Source: Bradyrhizobium sp. AUGA SZCCT0283 (GTDB taxonomy: Bacteria; Pseudomonadota; Alphaproteobacteria; Rhizobiales; Xanthobacteraceae). Taken from it: a stretch of DNA of 64,000 nucleotides. The notes under the pieces were generated by a model. It searched no databases. It was given only the letters and a program-made list of their open reading frames with translations, and was not told the DNA's origin. The stretch spans positions 124,001-188,000 of the forward strand of contig NZ_JAFCLU010000004.1 of NCBI RefSeq assembly GCF_018130385.1. The letters are read 5' to 3'. Position 1 is the stretch's first letter; each line of letters begins with the position of its first letter. The position numbers and the translations under genes are program-made. This document shows, one piece after another, positions 1-8,684 of this stretch.

Positions 1-95
1 GCAACGGTCCAGAGCACGCCGGTGCCGGCCCAGGTCATGCATTCCAGTACGCGGCGTCGGCTGACGCCGTCATCGTGGTGGTCGTGATCGCTCAT
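1..95 (-). CDS. Tat-exported protein, N-terminus only (probably metallophosphoesterase)
   Basis: Only the first 31 codons are inside the window; the gene runs leftwards off position 1. The ATG at 95 follows an AGGGAG ribosome binding site. The peptide opens with an acidic, histidine-rich stretch (MSDHDHHDDG) and then SRRRVLECMTW and a hydrophobic run, which fits a twin-arginine signal peptide, so the mature protein should be exported folded. From memory this N-terminus resembles Tat-dependent metallophosphoesterases of Bradyrhizobium, but no catalytic motif is visible. The start is well supported; the family is a guess. Confidence 0.6.
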   Translation of the reverse strand, partial: MSDHDHHDDGVSRRRVLECMTWAGTGVLWTV

Positions 96-367
96 GAAAA
101 GTCTCCCTGAGCCCGTGATTGGGCTTGCAGGGACGTGATCGGGCAGGGGCGGGGTTTATTCCCGGATGTTGCGGCGGGCGCCCGCCGAGCGATAACGTCT
201 TCGTGAGCGTTTAATGCCTTCAGTTTTACCGGCAGTCGGCGGAGCAGTGATGCATGCCACTTATCTAAAATGGCTCAACGTCACTCACCTCAACGAGTGC
301 AGTTGCGCCCGGAGGCCACGAAAATGCGGGCAAAGAGCCACAAGGGTAAATCCGCTAACGCAAGGCG

Positions 368-612
368 CTACCGCGCGTCCTCCAAAATCATCGCCGCGCC
401 TTTCTCCGCGATCATCGCCGTCGGCGTATTGGTGTTGCCCGACGTAATCGTCGGCATCACCCAAGCGTCGGCGATGCGCAGGCCCGCGATGCCGTGAAAA
501 CGCAGGCGCTCGTCGACCACCGCCATCGGGTCGTTCGCCGTTCCCATCTTCGCCGTCCCACGGGGTGGAAGATCGTGGTGCCGATGTCGCCGGCGGCAGC
601 TTTGGCCAGCCG
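368..612 (-). pseudogene. GMC oxidoreductase 3' fragment (frameshifted)
   Basis: The reverse strand encodes about 80 residues matching the C-terminus of the intact GMC oxidoreductase at 4041-5660: the [12 protein letters not shown] histidine segment, then [12 protein letters not shown] and the [18 protein letters not shown] end. A one-base loss just after HPVG shifts the frame, so the two halves lie in different frames. Homology stops near 612 and the FAD-binding N-terminus is absent. It is a dead 3' remnant of a second GMC gene, or of a partial duplication, at the far side of the RTX segment. A spurious longer reverse ORF runs across it. Confidence 0.8.
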
Positions 613-647
613 GGGGTAGCTTTGTCCATTTCGACATCAATCGATGT

Positions 648-2333
648 CTAGATAATGAAATCCGAGGCCTGTTGAATGCTGCCAAAGACCCCGTTGTTGA
701 GCAGGGCCTTATGCCCTTCCTCCCAAGCCGGCTCGGCTTGATCGAACCACGAACGGACTCCGTCAACTTGATACGGTGACAACTTCTCTTCAAATACGAG
801 TCCGAGGTCGCCAGGTTCGTAGCCAACGATAACGACAACGCTGGCATATTGGCCCGCTTGGGTGCTGATAAAGATGAAAAGATCGGTATCACCAAGCGAA
901 AAGTCGATCTGGAAATCGGTACCCAGAGATTGATAGAGCGCGGCATCATCCTCACCAAAAATCACGTCGCGCGGTTTGAAAATGGCGGCACTGTCCCCGA
1001 TGGTGGTGCCGTGTGGCCCGGGATCCCAGGGCGTATTCTCAAAGAACCCGCCGAGGATCGGCACAACGGTTTCACCCGAACCGTTTCCAGCAATTGCCGG
1101 AAGGCGGATGAATAGGCGGTCGCTCGCATCGGCGTCCATGATAGAGTCGAAACCATCGCCTATGATGAACGTGTCGGCTCCATCTCCTCCGTAAAGTATG
1201 TCATCTCCTTCGCCTCCCTCCAGGACATCGTTCCCGGCGCCGCCAACAAGATAATCGTCACCGCCGCGTCCATAAAGGAGCTGATCGCCATCATTGAACC
1301 AAAAGACATCATTCTGCGCCGAGCCAACGAAGGCTTCAAAATTCTTGAGCGAAACACCCGTCCCACTGATGACTGAATTCTCTTCTCCATTAACCGGTCC
1401 GGTGTAAATGGTGACTGAAGTGGACGCTGACGAAAAGTCGAAAGAGTCAATTCCGGTCCCACCGTCAAGCAACAATGAATCGTCGCCCAGCGAGAGGTCG
1501 CCCTTGAATTTCTGCGGCCCGTGCCAAACGAAACCGTTTCAAACCCGCGTATCTTGTCGATTTCGGAGGTCCCGTTCCTCTGAACTGTTATCTGGAATAC
1601 CGATTGTCCATTCGCAGCGATATCATCGGGGACGGCCGATGGTGCAAGCTTCTGGATCTGGACGTTGCCGCTGATGCCAGCGTAGGCCATCTCATCAATC
1701 TGGTCGCCGCCATCCAGGAAATCATTGCCGGCTCCGCCGTCCACCTTGTCGGCGCCCTTTCCCGCGAATACCCAGTCGGCTCCGGCTCCGGCGTCGATGG
1801 TGTCATTGTCGGTCGTCGAATCTGTGCCTGCCGTTTGGTAGTTGCCGACATAGAGGAAGTCGCCGTCCCAGGAAATCCCGCGTATCTCGTGTCCTGCCCC
1901 AGATGCCGGAAAGAATCCGCGGGCCGCGACCTCATCGCCAAAGATGAAATCATCTCCACCATTTCCGGTCAGCGTGTTTCCGCTGGCGTTTCCAATGAGG
2001 ACGTCGGCGCCGTGGGTGTGCTGAGATTGGTATTCGTCAAGGCAACTTCTGGTGATGCGATATTGCCACGCATTCCGATCGCGATTTGGCCTATCTGGTC
2101 TTGGCTATCGTCCTGCGTGACTTCGACAAACTGGATGCCAAGAAAGCTTTGAATATCAGCAAAGAGTTGCCTCGTTGCTGTTTGTTGCGCTTCGGACAAA
2201 AAGTTGGGCCTCCTGGCTCTTGATAGCCTTGAGGCGTGTAAGGCGCGTATTCGGTTATGAAGGAGTAGGTGATTGTGGTGGTTGGCCATTTGTAGCCGGT
2301 AAAGAGCTGCGTAATGTTCTGTGCCGCCGTCAC
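648..2333 (-). pseudogene. RTX/serralysin-like secreted protease, multiply frameshifted
   Basis: Read from 2333 downwards, a GTG start gives TAAQNITQLFTGYKW and ITYSF, as in the N-terminal part of M10 serralysin-type metalloproteases. Near 2200 the reading continues in another frame (LSEAQQTATRQLF, FLGIQFVEVT). Near 2045 it shifts again into RTX-like repeats (GNGGDDFIFGD, GGAGNDFLDGG). Near 1520 it shifts once more into GRGGDDYLVGGAGNDVLEG and a C-terminal domain ending at 648. No HExxHxxGxxH zinc motif occurs, so much of the catalytic domain is missing. When intact, such a protein would be a type I secreted, calcium-binding protein. Its GTG start overlaps the stop of the upstream gene (GTGA), implying translational coupling before decay. 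Confidence 0.75.
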
Positions 2334-2932
2334 CTTCGTCCTCCTTTTAGAAGTTCTTGGGCAAGTTCAATGATCTTGAGCATCGTCGCATCGAAGTAGT
2401 CGACAACGCGATCTGTTAGGCAGCGCGAAGGGTCCACTTCGGCAGAACAGAAACTCACGTCAGTCGGGAATTCATGTTGTGCTTTTGGAATGTCGGTATG
2501 GTAGGGACCCGGCGACTTTGGATCGTTGTAGAAGCTGTGCATAATCAGTGAGACGACCAGTCGGCGCGGATGCTCAGGGTCGGGAACCACGCGAGCATAG
2601 AACAGGAGTCCCAACTGCTGCTGCGCCGTTGCGCGCTCTCTCAAGCAAGCCGGTCCGGAAATGACCGGGTAGGTAAGACCCAACGCACGAAGTCGCTCCT
2701 GGATTGTGCGGGCGATGTTTTCGTTGATGGTCGCCCTGGCAAATCCCTGTTCGACCTGCGGATCCGCGGAAATCTCAACCGAAGTGCAGACGCTCCGAAA
2801 TGCCCCATACTCAAACGGAAGGGTTGTTGCCTGTGATATTGAGGCGCCCGCGCTGGCAATGAGGATCATGGCGATCAGCACGTTCTTGAGCCGTCTGGCA
2901 TAACGCGCCATTGCTTCGTTCACTCGTCTCAT
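2330..2932 (-). CDS. Exported hypothetical protein, duplicated unit copy A
   Basis: 200 residues of a family I do not recognise. The N-terminus has basic residues (ARYARRLKN) and then a hydrophobic stretch ending in alanines (LIAMILIASAGASISQA), a likely Sec signal peptide, so the mature protein should be periplasmic or secreted. Four cysteines in the mature part (VCTSVEI, ACLRERA, FCSAEVDPSRC) are shared with the copy at 3168-3764 and could form disulphides. The C-terminus is helical and charged. The stop overlaps the GTG of the RTX protease remnant (GTGA), so the two were coupled. A role as chaperone, inhibitor or export partner of the protease is possible but only inferred from position. 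Confidence 0.7.
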   Translation of the reverse strand: MRRVNEAMARYARRLKNVLIAMILIASAGASISQATTLPFEYGAFRSVCTSVEISADPQVEQGFARATINENIARTIQERLRALGLTYPVISGPACLRERATAQQQLGLLFYARVVPDPEHPRRLVVSLIMHSFYNDPKSPGPYHTDIPKAQHEFPTDVSFCSAEVDPSRCLTDRVVDYFDATMLKIIELAQELLKGGRR

Positions 2933-3009
2933 CGGACCCTACATTCTATTTTGGAACCACCCCGACGTGACCGCGGGGATCAAGTTTGAGTCAACGAATA
3001 GAACAACCT

Positions 3010-3038
3010 TAGATTGATCCAATATTTTCTGATGTCAT
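3010..3038 (-). promoter_or_regulatory. Candidate promoter of copy A
   Basis: On the reverse strand ATGACA (3038-3033) and AATCTA (3015-3010) are 17 bases apart. The same arrangement, TTGACA-N17-AATCTT, occurs at the matching place upstream of copy B. It lies about 80 bases before the copy A start. The -10 match is weak; conservation between copies is the main support. Confidence 0.4.
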
Positions 3039-3096
3039 AGCTCCCTTGTGGTCGCACGTTTGATCTCACGTTGGATGAAAGTTAAAGATTCGTTAC

Positions 3097-3123
3097 CGCT
3101 CGATGATCTTGATGGATCGAGCG
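3097..3123 (-). promoter_or_regulatory. Dyad upstream of copy A promoter
   Basis: Perfect 8-base inverted arms (CGCTCGAT at 3097-3104, ATCGAGCG at 3116-3123) around an 11-base spacer. The matching element of copy B has substitutions on both arms that keep most pairing. It sits about 60 bases upstream of the candidate -35 element, so it may be an operator or a structured end of the upstream transcript. Confidence 0.5.
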
Positions 3124-3128
3124 TTGCT

Positions 3129-3168
3129 CCATTTGTAGCCGGTGGGTGATATTCTGGGCTGCCGTCAT
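3129..3168 (-). pseudogene. Start of a second RTX protease gene copy (remnant)
   Basis: Immediately after copy B, the reverse strand reads ATGACGGCAGCCCAGAAT..., matching the first codons of the RTX protease remnant at 2333 (TAAQNIT), loses about 8 bases, then matches again at GYKW. The rest of the gene is gone and sequence resumes with the upstream region of copy A. This shows that the small gene and the protease start were duplicated together. Confidence 0.65.
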
Positions 3169-3764
3169 CATCTTCCCCCTTTTTCGAGTTCTTGAGCGCG
3201 CTCGATAATTTTCATCATGGTCGCGTCGAAGTAGTTGATCACGCGATCAGTCAGGCAGCGTGAAGGATCGGTTTCGGCGGAGCAGAAACTAACTTCCGTT
3301 GGGAATTCGTGGTGTGCCCTTGGGATATCGCGAGGGTAAGGGCCTTCGGCCGAGACATCCTTGTAGTAGCTGTGCATGATCAAGGAGATGACCAGCCGGC
3401 GGGGCTGTTCGGGGTCGGAAACTGCACGCGCATAGAACTGGAGGCTCAACTGCCGCGGCGCGCTCGCACGTTCCCTAAAGCACTCCTGTCCTGCGAGGAC
3501 CGGATAGGTAAGTCCGAGCGTTCGTAAGCGCGCTTCGATGGTACGGGCGACGTTTTCATTGACCGTTGCACGCGCAAAGCGTTGAAATACCTCCGGCTCC
3601 GCCGAAATCTCAACCGAGCTGCACAGACTGCGAAACGGACCTGTTTGGTAGATCGATTCTGCCCATGACGTTGACGCGCACGCGCTGGCAATGAGAATCA
3701 TTGCGGTGAGCGCGTTTGTGAATCGTTTGGCATAACGCGCTGTGACTTCGTTCACTCGTCTCAT
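3168..3764 (-). CDS. Exported hypothetical protein, duplicated unit copy B
   Basis: 198 residues, clearly paralogous to copy A over its whole length: shared MRRVNE start, signal peptide ending near ASTSWA, the cysteines of LCSSVEIS, ECFRERA and FCSAETDPSRC, and the LTDRVINYFDATMMKIIERAQEL tail in two adjoining blocks. The start at 3764 is chosen by alignment to copy A; an in-frame ATG 18 bases upstream is possible. Both copies keep open frames although the protease genes behind them are broken, which suggests they are still selected or decayed later. Function unknown. Confidence 0.7.
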   Translation of the reverse strand: MRRVNEVTARYAKRFTNALTAMILIASACASTSWAESIYQTGPFRSLCSSVEISAEPEVFQRFARATVNENVARTIEARLRTLGLTYPVLAGQECFRERASAPRQLSLQFYARAVSDPEQPRRLVISLIMHSYYKDVSAEGPYPRDIPRAHHEFPTEVSFCSAETDPSRCLTDRVINYFDATMMKIIERAQELEKGGR

Positions 3765-3843
3765 CTGGACCCTACGTTTCATTTGGCGACCACCATCAAG
3801 GTGGCTGTGCCGGGCAAGTTTGAGTCAACGAAATTAGCAACCT

Positions 3844-3872
3844 AAGATTGAAGTCGTATTTTGCGATGTCAA
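3844..3872 (-). promoter_or_regulatory. Candidate promoter of copy B
   Basis: Reverse-strand TTGACA (3872-3867), 17-base spacer and AATCTT (3849-3844), about 80 bases before the copy B start. Position and spacing match the candidate at 3010-3038. Confidence 0.45.
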
Positions 3873-3931
3873 TAGCCTCTTCATGTCGCACGCATGATTT
3901 CACGTTGGATCAAAGTTAAAGAATCCGTTAT

Positions 3932-3957
3932 CACTTGATGATCTTGATGATCAAGCG
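3932..3957 (-). promoter_or_regulatory. Dyad upstream of copy B promoter
   Basis: Arms CACTTGAT (3932-3939) and ATCAAGCG (3950-3957), pairing at 7 of 8 positions with a 10-base spacer. Compared with 3097-3123, an inner C-G pair has become T-A on both sides, so complementarity is kept through change at that position. Confidence 0.5.
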
Positions 3958-4040
3958 TTGCAACCTTTGATCGAAGGAGAGCGGATGACGTGACAATGGC
4001 GCGTGTATAGTGGGCGACTTCTGGCGCTCAAGGCGGCTGA

Positions 4041-5660
4041 TCAGCGCCCATCCTCCAAAATCATCGCCGCACCCTTTTCGGCAATCATCGCGGTCGGCGT
4101 ATTGGTGTTGCCCGACGTGATCGTCGGCATCACCGACGCATCCGCCACGCGCAACCCGGCAATCCCATAGAAGCGCAACCGCTCGTCGACCACCGCCATC
4201 GGGTCGCTCGCTGTCCCCATCTTCGCGGTCCCCACCGGATGAAAGATCGTGGTGCCGATATCGCCGGCGGCTTTCGCCAGCGACGCGTCGTCGTCGCCGA
4301 CCGCAGGGCCGGGCAGGTATTCCTGCGGGCGATATTGTTCGAGCCGCTTCTGCTTCATCAGCCGCCGTGTGGTCCTGATAGCGTCGGCCGCGACCTGGCG
4401 GTCGTCGTCGGTCGAGAGATAATTCGGCGCGATCGCGGGCGCTTCGTCCGGCTTCGCCGAGCGGATGCGCACGGTGCCGCGCGAGGTCGGCTGCAGGTTG
4501 CAGGCGCTGACCGTGATGGCGGGAAAGCGGTGCAGGGGATCGCCGAACTTGTCGAGCGACAGCGGCTGCACGTGAAACTGGATATTGGCGCGCTCGCGGG
4601 TGGAATCGGAGCGGGTGAAGATGCCGAGCTGCGACGGCGCCATGGTCAGCGGCCCGCGGCGGCGGAAGGCATAGTCGAGCCCCATCAGGCCGCGCCGGAG
4701 CAGATTGTAGTAAGTCTCGTTCAGCGTGCGGACGCCAAAAACCTTGTAGATCGCGCGCTGCTGCAAATGGTCCTGCAGGTTGCGTCCCACGCCTTGTTTG
4801 TCGAGCACGACATCGATGCCGAGCGGCGACAGCCAGTCTGATGGCCCGATGCCGGATCGATGCAACAGCTGTGTCGAGCCGATCGATCCCGCGCACAAAA
4901 CGACTTCGCCCTTGGTGCGAGCCTCGACCACTTCATTGCCTTGCATGAAGCGCACGCCGACCGCGCGGCCATTCTCGATGATCAGACGGTCGACCAGCAC
5001 GTTCTTTTCCAGCCGCAGATTACTTCGGTTCAGCACCGGCTTGAGGAAGCCGCGCGCCGAAGACCAGCGGCGGCCGCGCTTCTGGTTGACGTGGAAATAG
5101 CTCACGCCCTCATTGTCGCCGGTGTTGAAATCGGCAATGCGCTTGATGCCCATTTCCTCGGCGGCGTCACCGACCGCGTCGAGAATGGCCCACGACAGCC
5201 GCGGCGCCTCGATCCGCCAACCGCCGCCGCTGCCGTGATGTTCGCTTTCCCCAAGGAAATGATCTTCCAGCCGTTTGAACAGCGGCTTTACGTCGTCATA
5301 GCCCCAGCCGGTCAGCCCAAGCTGCCGCCAGTGATCGTAATCGGCGGCCTGGCCCCGCATCGAGATCATGGCGTTGATGGCGGAAGAGCCGCCGATCACC
5401 TTGCCGCGCGGATAGGCCAGCGCCCGGCCGTTGAGTCCGGGCTCCGGCTCGGTCTTGAACATCCAGTCCGAACGGGGATTGCCGATCGCAAAGAGATAGC
5501 CGACCGGGATGTGAAACCAGATCCAGTTGTCGTTGCCGCCGGCTTCCAGGATCAGCACCCGGTTTTTCGGGTCGGCCGACAGCCGGTTGGCCATGATGCA
5601 GCCGGCCGTGCCTGCGCCAACCACGATATAGTCGAAATCACCTTCAAGCCGCTTCGGCAT
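4041..5660 (-). CDS. GMC-family FAD oxidoreductase (choline dehydrogenase-like)
   Basis: 539 residues, normal for the family. The FAD dinucleotide-binding motif is at the N-terminus (YIVVGAGTAGC), followed by ILEAGG, the GMC signatures YPRGKVIGGSSAINAM and GSIGSTQLLHRSGIGP, and the C-terminal active-site region with [13 protein letters not shown] and the [15 protein letters not shown]sn segment. These enzymes oxidise alcohols such as choline or polyethylene glycol-type substrates using FAD; the substrate cannot be told here. The start is MPKRLEGDFDYI, five codons inside the longest frame, because this places the FAD motif as in relatives. A broken copy of its 3' end lies at 368-612. Confidence 0.9.
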   Translation of the reverse strand: MPKRLEGDFDYIVVGAGTAGCIMANRLSADPKNRVLILEAGGNDNWIWFHIPVGYLFAIGNPRSDWMFKTEPEPGLNGRALAYPRGKVIGGSSAINAMISMRGQAADYDHWRQLGLTGWGYDDVKPLFKRLEDHFLGESEHHGSGGGWRIEAPRLSWAILDAVGDAAEEMGIKRIADFNTGDNEGVSYFHVNQKRGRRWSSARGFLKPVLNRSNLRLEKNVLVDRLIIENGRAVGVRFMQGNEVVEARTKGEVVLCAGSIGSTQLLHRSGIGPSDWLSPLGIDVVLDKQGVGRNLQDHLQQRAIYKVFGVRTLNETYYNLLRRGLMGLDYAFRRRGPLTMAPSQLGIFTRSDSTRERANIQFHVQPLSLDKFGDPLHRFPAITVSACNLQPTSRGTVRIRSAKPDEAPAIAPNYLSTDDDRQVAADAIRTTRRLMKQKRLEQYRPQEYLPGPAVGDDDASLAKAAGDIGTTIFHPVGTAKMGTASDPMAVVDERLRFYGIAGLRVADASVMPTITSGNTNTPTAMIAEKGAAMILEDGR

Positions 5661-5695
5661 CGTCCGCCCGTTCACGATTATCGTTAGGCCCAGAC

Positions 5696-5800
5696 AAAAG
5701 CGCGAAGCGCGTCTTCGCGCCAGATGTTCCGGGCATCCACGTCTTTCTTGAGCGTTTATTAGTCAGACGTGGCCGGCCGGGACAAGCCCGGCCATCCGCC
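5696..5800. repeat. Palindromic intergenic repeat (GC-rich hairpins)
   Basis: Three hairpins in series: GCGCGAA/TTCGCGC near 5699-5719, CCACGTCT/AGACGTGG near 5738-5772, and GGCCGGG/CCCGGCC near 5774-5791. The 'gccgggacaagcccggcc' segment is typical of interspersed repeats of Bradyrhizobium-like genomes as I remember them. It lies between the divergent GMC and M20 genes and probably separates their control regions. Confidence 0.5.
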
Positions 5801-5909
5801 GTTGCCAGGCCGTTGCACGAATGGGGCTCTGCGGCAGGGTGCGTTGGTTGGACCGCCCCTTGCATGCTACAGGGGCAGAAGCGTCCAACCCCGAAAGCCT
5901 GTCATCTCC

Positions 5910-7082
5910 ATGCCCATCGTCAACCGCGTCGCCGAGTTGCAACCCGACATCCAGGCCTGGCGCCGGGATATTCATGAACACCCGGAACTGCTCTACGACG
6001 TGCACCGCACTGCGGCATTGGTGGCGGACCGGTTACGGGAATTCGGCTGCGACGAGGTTATTACCGGTCTCGGCCGCACTGGCGTCGTCGGCGTCATCAA
6101 GGGCAACCGGCCCGCCGGCAAGGGGGAGGTGAAGGTCATCGGGCTGCGGGCGGATATGGACGCGCTGCCGATCGAGGAGGCGACCGATCTGCCTTACGCT
6201 TCCAGGACGAAGGGCCGAATGCACGCCTGCGGCCATGACGGCCACACCGCCATGCTGCTGGGTGCGGCGCGCTATCTCGCCGAGACCCGCAATTTCGCCG
6301 GCGATGCGGTCGTGATCTTTCAGCCGGCCGAGGAGGGCGGCGCGGGCGCGGTTGCGATGATCAAGGACGGGCTGATGGACCGTTTCGGTATCGAGCAGGT
6401 CTACGGCATGCATAACGGTCCGGGCATTCCGGTCGGCGCGTTCGCGCTTCGGCCCGGTCCGATCATGGCCGGAGGCGATGCCGTCGTCATCAAGATCGAG
6501 GGGCTCGGCGGCCACGCCGCGCGTCCGCACAAATGCATCGATTCCGTCCTGGTAGGCGCGCAGTTGATCACGGCGCTGCAGTCGATCGTGTCGCGCAGCG
6601 TCGATCCGCTGGAATCGGCGGTCATTTCGATGTGCGAATTTCACGCCGGCAACGCCCGCAATGTGATCCCGCAAACCGCGGTGCTGACGGGCACCGTCCG
6701 TACCCTGAACGGCGAGGTGCGGAAAATGGTGGAAAGGCGGGTCCGCGAGGTCGTCGCCGGCGTGGCGCAGATCACCGGCGCCAGGATCGATCTGACGTAT
6801 GATCGCGGCTATCCGGTAACGGTCAACCATGCCGAGCAGACGGATGTCGCGACGCGGGCAGCCAGGGAAATTGCCGGCGATGCCAATGTGCATGTGATGC
6901 CGCCGCTGATGGCAGGAGAAGATTTCGCCTTCATGCTGGAGCAGCGCCCCGGTGCGCTGATCTTCTGCGGCAATGGCGACAGCGCAGGCCTTCATCACCC
7001 CGCCTACAATTTCAACGACGAGGCGATCGTGTTCGGCACCTCTTACTGGATCAAGCTGGTCGAGAACACGCTGGCCGCGTGA
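5910..7082 (+). CDS. M20 family amidohydrolase (hippurate hydrolase-like), copy 1
   Basis: 390 residues, the usual length for the M20D/HipO-like group that hydrolyses N-acyl amino acids in the cytoplasm with a bimetal centre. Visible motifs are ADMDALPIEE, HACGHDGHTAMLLGAARYL, FQPAEEGGAGA, HNGPGIPVG, the dimerisation-domain GGHAARPH, and GEDFAFML followed by GLHHPAYNFND. The ATG at 5910 (MPIVNRVA) is preferred because upstream in-frame codons are shared intergenic sequence and the second copy starts identically. It is followed 152 bases later by a close paralogue. The acyl substrate is unknown. Confidence 0.9.
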   Translation: MPIVNRVAELQPDIQAWRRDIHEHPELLYDVHRTAALVADRLREFGCDEVITGLGRTGVVGVIKGNRPAGKGEVKVIGLRADMDALPIEEATDLPYASRTKGRMHACGHDGHTAMLLGAARYLAETRNFAGDAVVIFQPAEEGGAGAVAMIKDGLMDRFGIEQVYGMHNGPGIPVGAFALRPGPIMAGGDAVVIKIEGLGGHAARPHKCIDSVLVGAQLITALQSIVSRSVDPLESAVISMCEFHAGNARNVIPQTAVLTGTVRTLNGEVRKMVERRVREVVAGVAQITGARIDLTYDRGYPVTVNHAEQTDVATRAAREIAGDANVHVMPPLMAGEDFAFMLEQRPGALIFCGNGDSAGLHHPAYNFNDEAIVFGTSYWIKLVENTLAA

Positions 7083-7234
7083 GGCCGTTCACCGACATTT
7101 CAAACACCGCCCGATGTGAGGGTCTTGGCGGCCGCTCCCCGGGTGGAATGGGGCTCTGCGGCAGAGTGTTGGGTGGACCGCCCCTTGCATGCTACAGAAG
7201 CCCTAGCGTTCCAACCTTTGAGGCCAGAATTCCC

Positions 7235-8407
7235 ATGCCCATCGTCAACCGCGTCGCCGATCTGCAACCCGATATTCAGGCCTGGCGCCGCGATATCCAT
7301 GAAAATCCCGAATTGCTCTACGACGTCCACCGCACTGCAGCATTCGTGGCAGACCGCTTGCGCGAATTCGGCTGCGACGAGGTCGCCACCGGCCTCGGCC
7401 GCACCGGCGTCGTCGGCGTCATCAAGGGCAAACAGCCCGGCAAGGGCGAGATCAAGGTGATCGGGCTTCGCGCCGACATGGACGCGCTGCCGATCGAGGA
7501 AGCGACCAACCTGCCCCATGCCTCCAAGACGCCGGGCCTGATGCATGCCTGCGGCCATGACGGCCACACCGCGATGCTTTTGGGGGCAGCGCGCTATCTC
7601 GCCGAGACCAGGAATTTCGCCGGCGACGCGGTCGTGATCTTCCAGCCGGCCGAGGAGGGCGGTGCGGGCGCCGCCGCCATGATCAAGGACGGGCTGATGG
7701 ACCGGTTCGGCATCGAGCAGGTCTACGGCATGCATAATGGCCCGGGGATTCCGGTCGGCTCCTTTGCCATCCGGTCTGGCCCGGTGATGGCAGCGACCGA
7801 CTCGATCGACATCAAGATCGAAGGGCTCGGCGGCCACGCCGCGCGCCCGAACAAGTGCATCGATTCCGTGCTCGTCGGTTCGCAGGTGATTACTGCCCTG
7901 CAGTCGATCGTCTCGCGGACCCTCGATCCCCTGGACTCGGCCGTGATCTCGATCTGCGAGTTCCATGCCGGCAACGCGCGCAACGTGATTCCGCAGACTG
8001 CCGAACTCAGGGGCACCGTGCGGACGCTGACCCCGGAAGTGCGCGAAACGGTCGAGAAGCGGGTCCGCGAGGTGTGCGAGGGCGTGGCCAAAATGACCGG
8101 CGCCAAAATCGATCTGGTTTACGAGCGCGGCTATCCCGTGACCCAAAACCATGCCGAGCAAACCGACTTCGCCACGCAGGTGGCCAGGGAAGTGGCCGGC
8201 GCCCAGAACGTTCACGACATGCCGCCGCTCATGGGCGCGGAAGATTTTTCCTATATGCTGGAAGCGCGGCCGGGCGCCTTCATCTTCTGCGGCAACGGCG
8301 ACAGCGCAGGGCTCCATCACCCCGCCTATGATTTCAACGACGAGGCGATCGTGTACGGCACCTCGTACTGGATCAAGCTGGTCGAGAACAAGCTGGCCGC
8401 GGCGTAA
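7235..8407 (+). CDS. M20 family amidohydrolase (hippurate hydrolase-like), copy 2
   Basis: Also 390 residues and nearly collinear with copy 1, keeping all metal and dimer motifs (ADMDALPIEE, HACGHDGHT, QPAEEGGAGA, GGHAARPN, GAEDFSYML, GLHHPAYDFND). Differences are scattered, with some near the substrate region (PGPIMAGGDAVV becomes SGPVMAATDSID), so specificity may have diverged. About 70 bases upstream, including GGACCGCCCCTTGCATGC, are shared with the region before copy 1, so the duplication carried its own control region. Distance start to start is 1325 bases. Confidence 0.9.
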   Translation: MPIVNRVADLQPDIQAWRRDIHENPELLYDVHRTAAFVADRLREFGCDEVATGLGRTGVVGVIKGKQPGKGEIKVIGLRADMDALPIEEATNLPHASKTPGLMHACGHDGHTAMLLGAARYLAETRNFAGDAVVIFQPAEEGGAGAAAMIKDGLMDRFGIEQVYGMHNGPGIPVGSFAIRSGPVMAATDSIDIKIEGLGGHAARPNKCIDSVLVGSQVITALQSIVSRTLDPLDSAVISICEFHAGNARNVIPQTAELRGTVRTLTPEVRETVEKRVREVCEGVAKMTGAKIDLVYERGYPVTQNHAEQTDFATQVAREVAGAQNVHDMPPLMGAEDFSYMLEARPGAFIFCGNGDSAGLHHPAYDFNDEAIVYGTSYWIKLVENKLAAA

Positions 8408-8684
8408 GGGCGGGTCGCAAGTTTTTTCAAGCTGGATCGCATCTGAAGTTTGAAGCCACATGAGGGAAGGCAGTACGGGCCTTCTTTATTTGCCGTTGAA
8501 CCCGGACATGAAGATGGGTCGCTTGAAGCGATCTCTTTGGGCATGAGCCGCTTTATCGGTTCCGCGGATTCGTCACCCATGTGCACCAGAAATTTCGTCG
8601 CCCCTGTCGGGAGCGGTTCCCTCCATCCGTCCTTGGGACAGGAGCGGCCGCGCGCGCGGCCGACGATTGATGGAAGGAGCGCCG

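Noticed and set aside
648..2333. RTX segment as an active secreted protease
   Set aside because: At least three frame changes and no zinc-binding motif.
7100..8461. Reverse open frame of 453 codons over M20 copy 2
   Set aside because: Antisense of a conserved enzyme; His/Asp/Arg-rich composition is typical of shadow frames.
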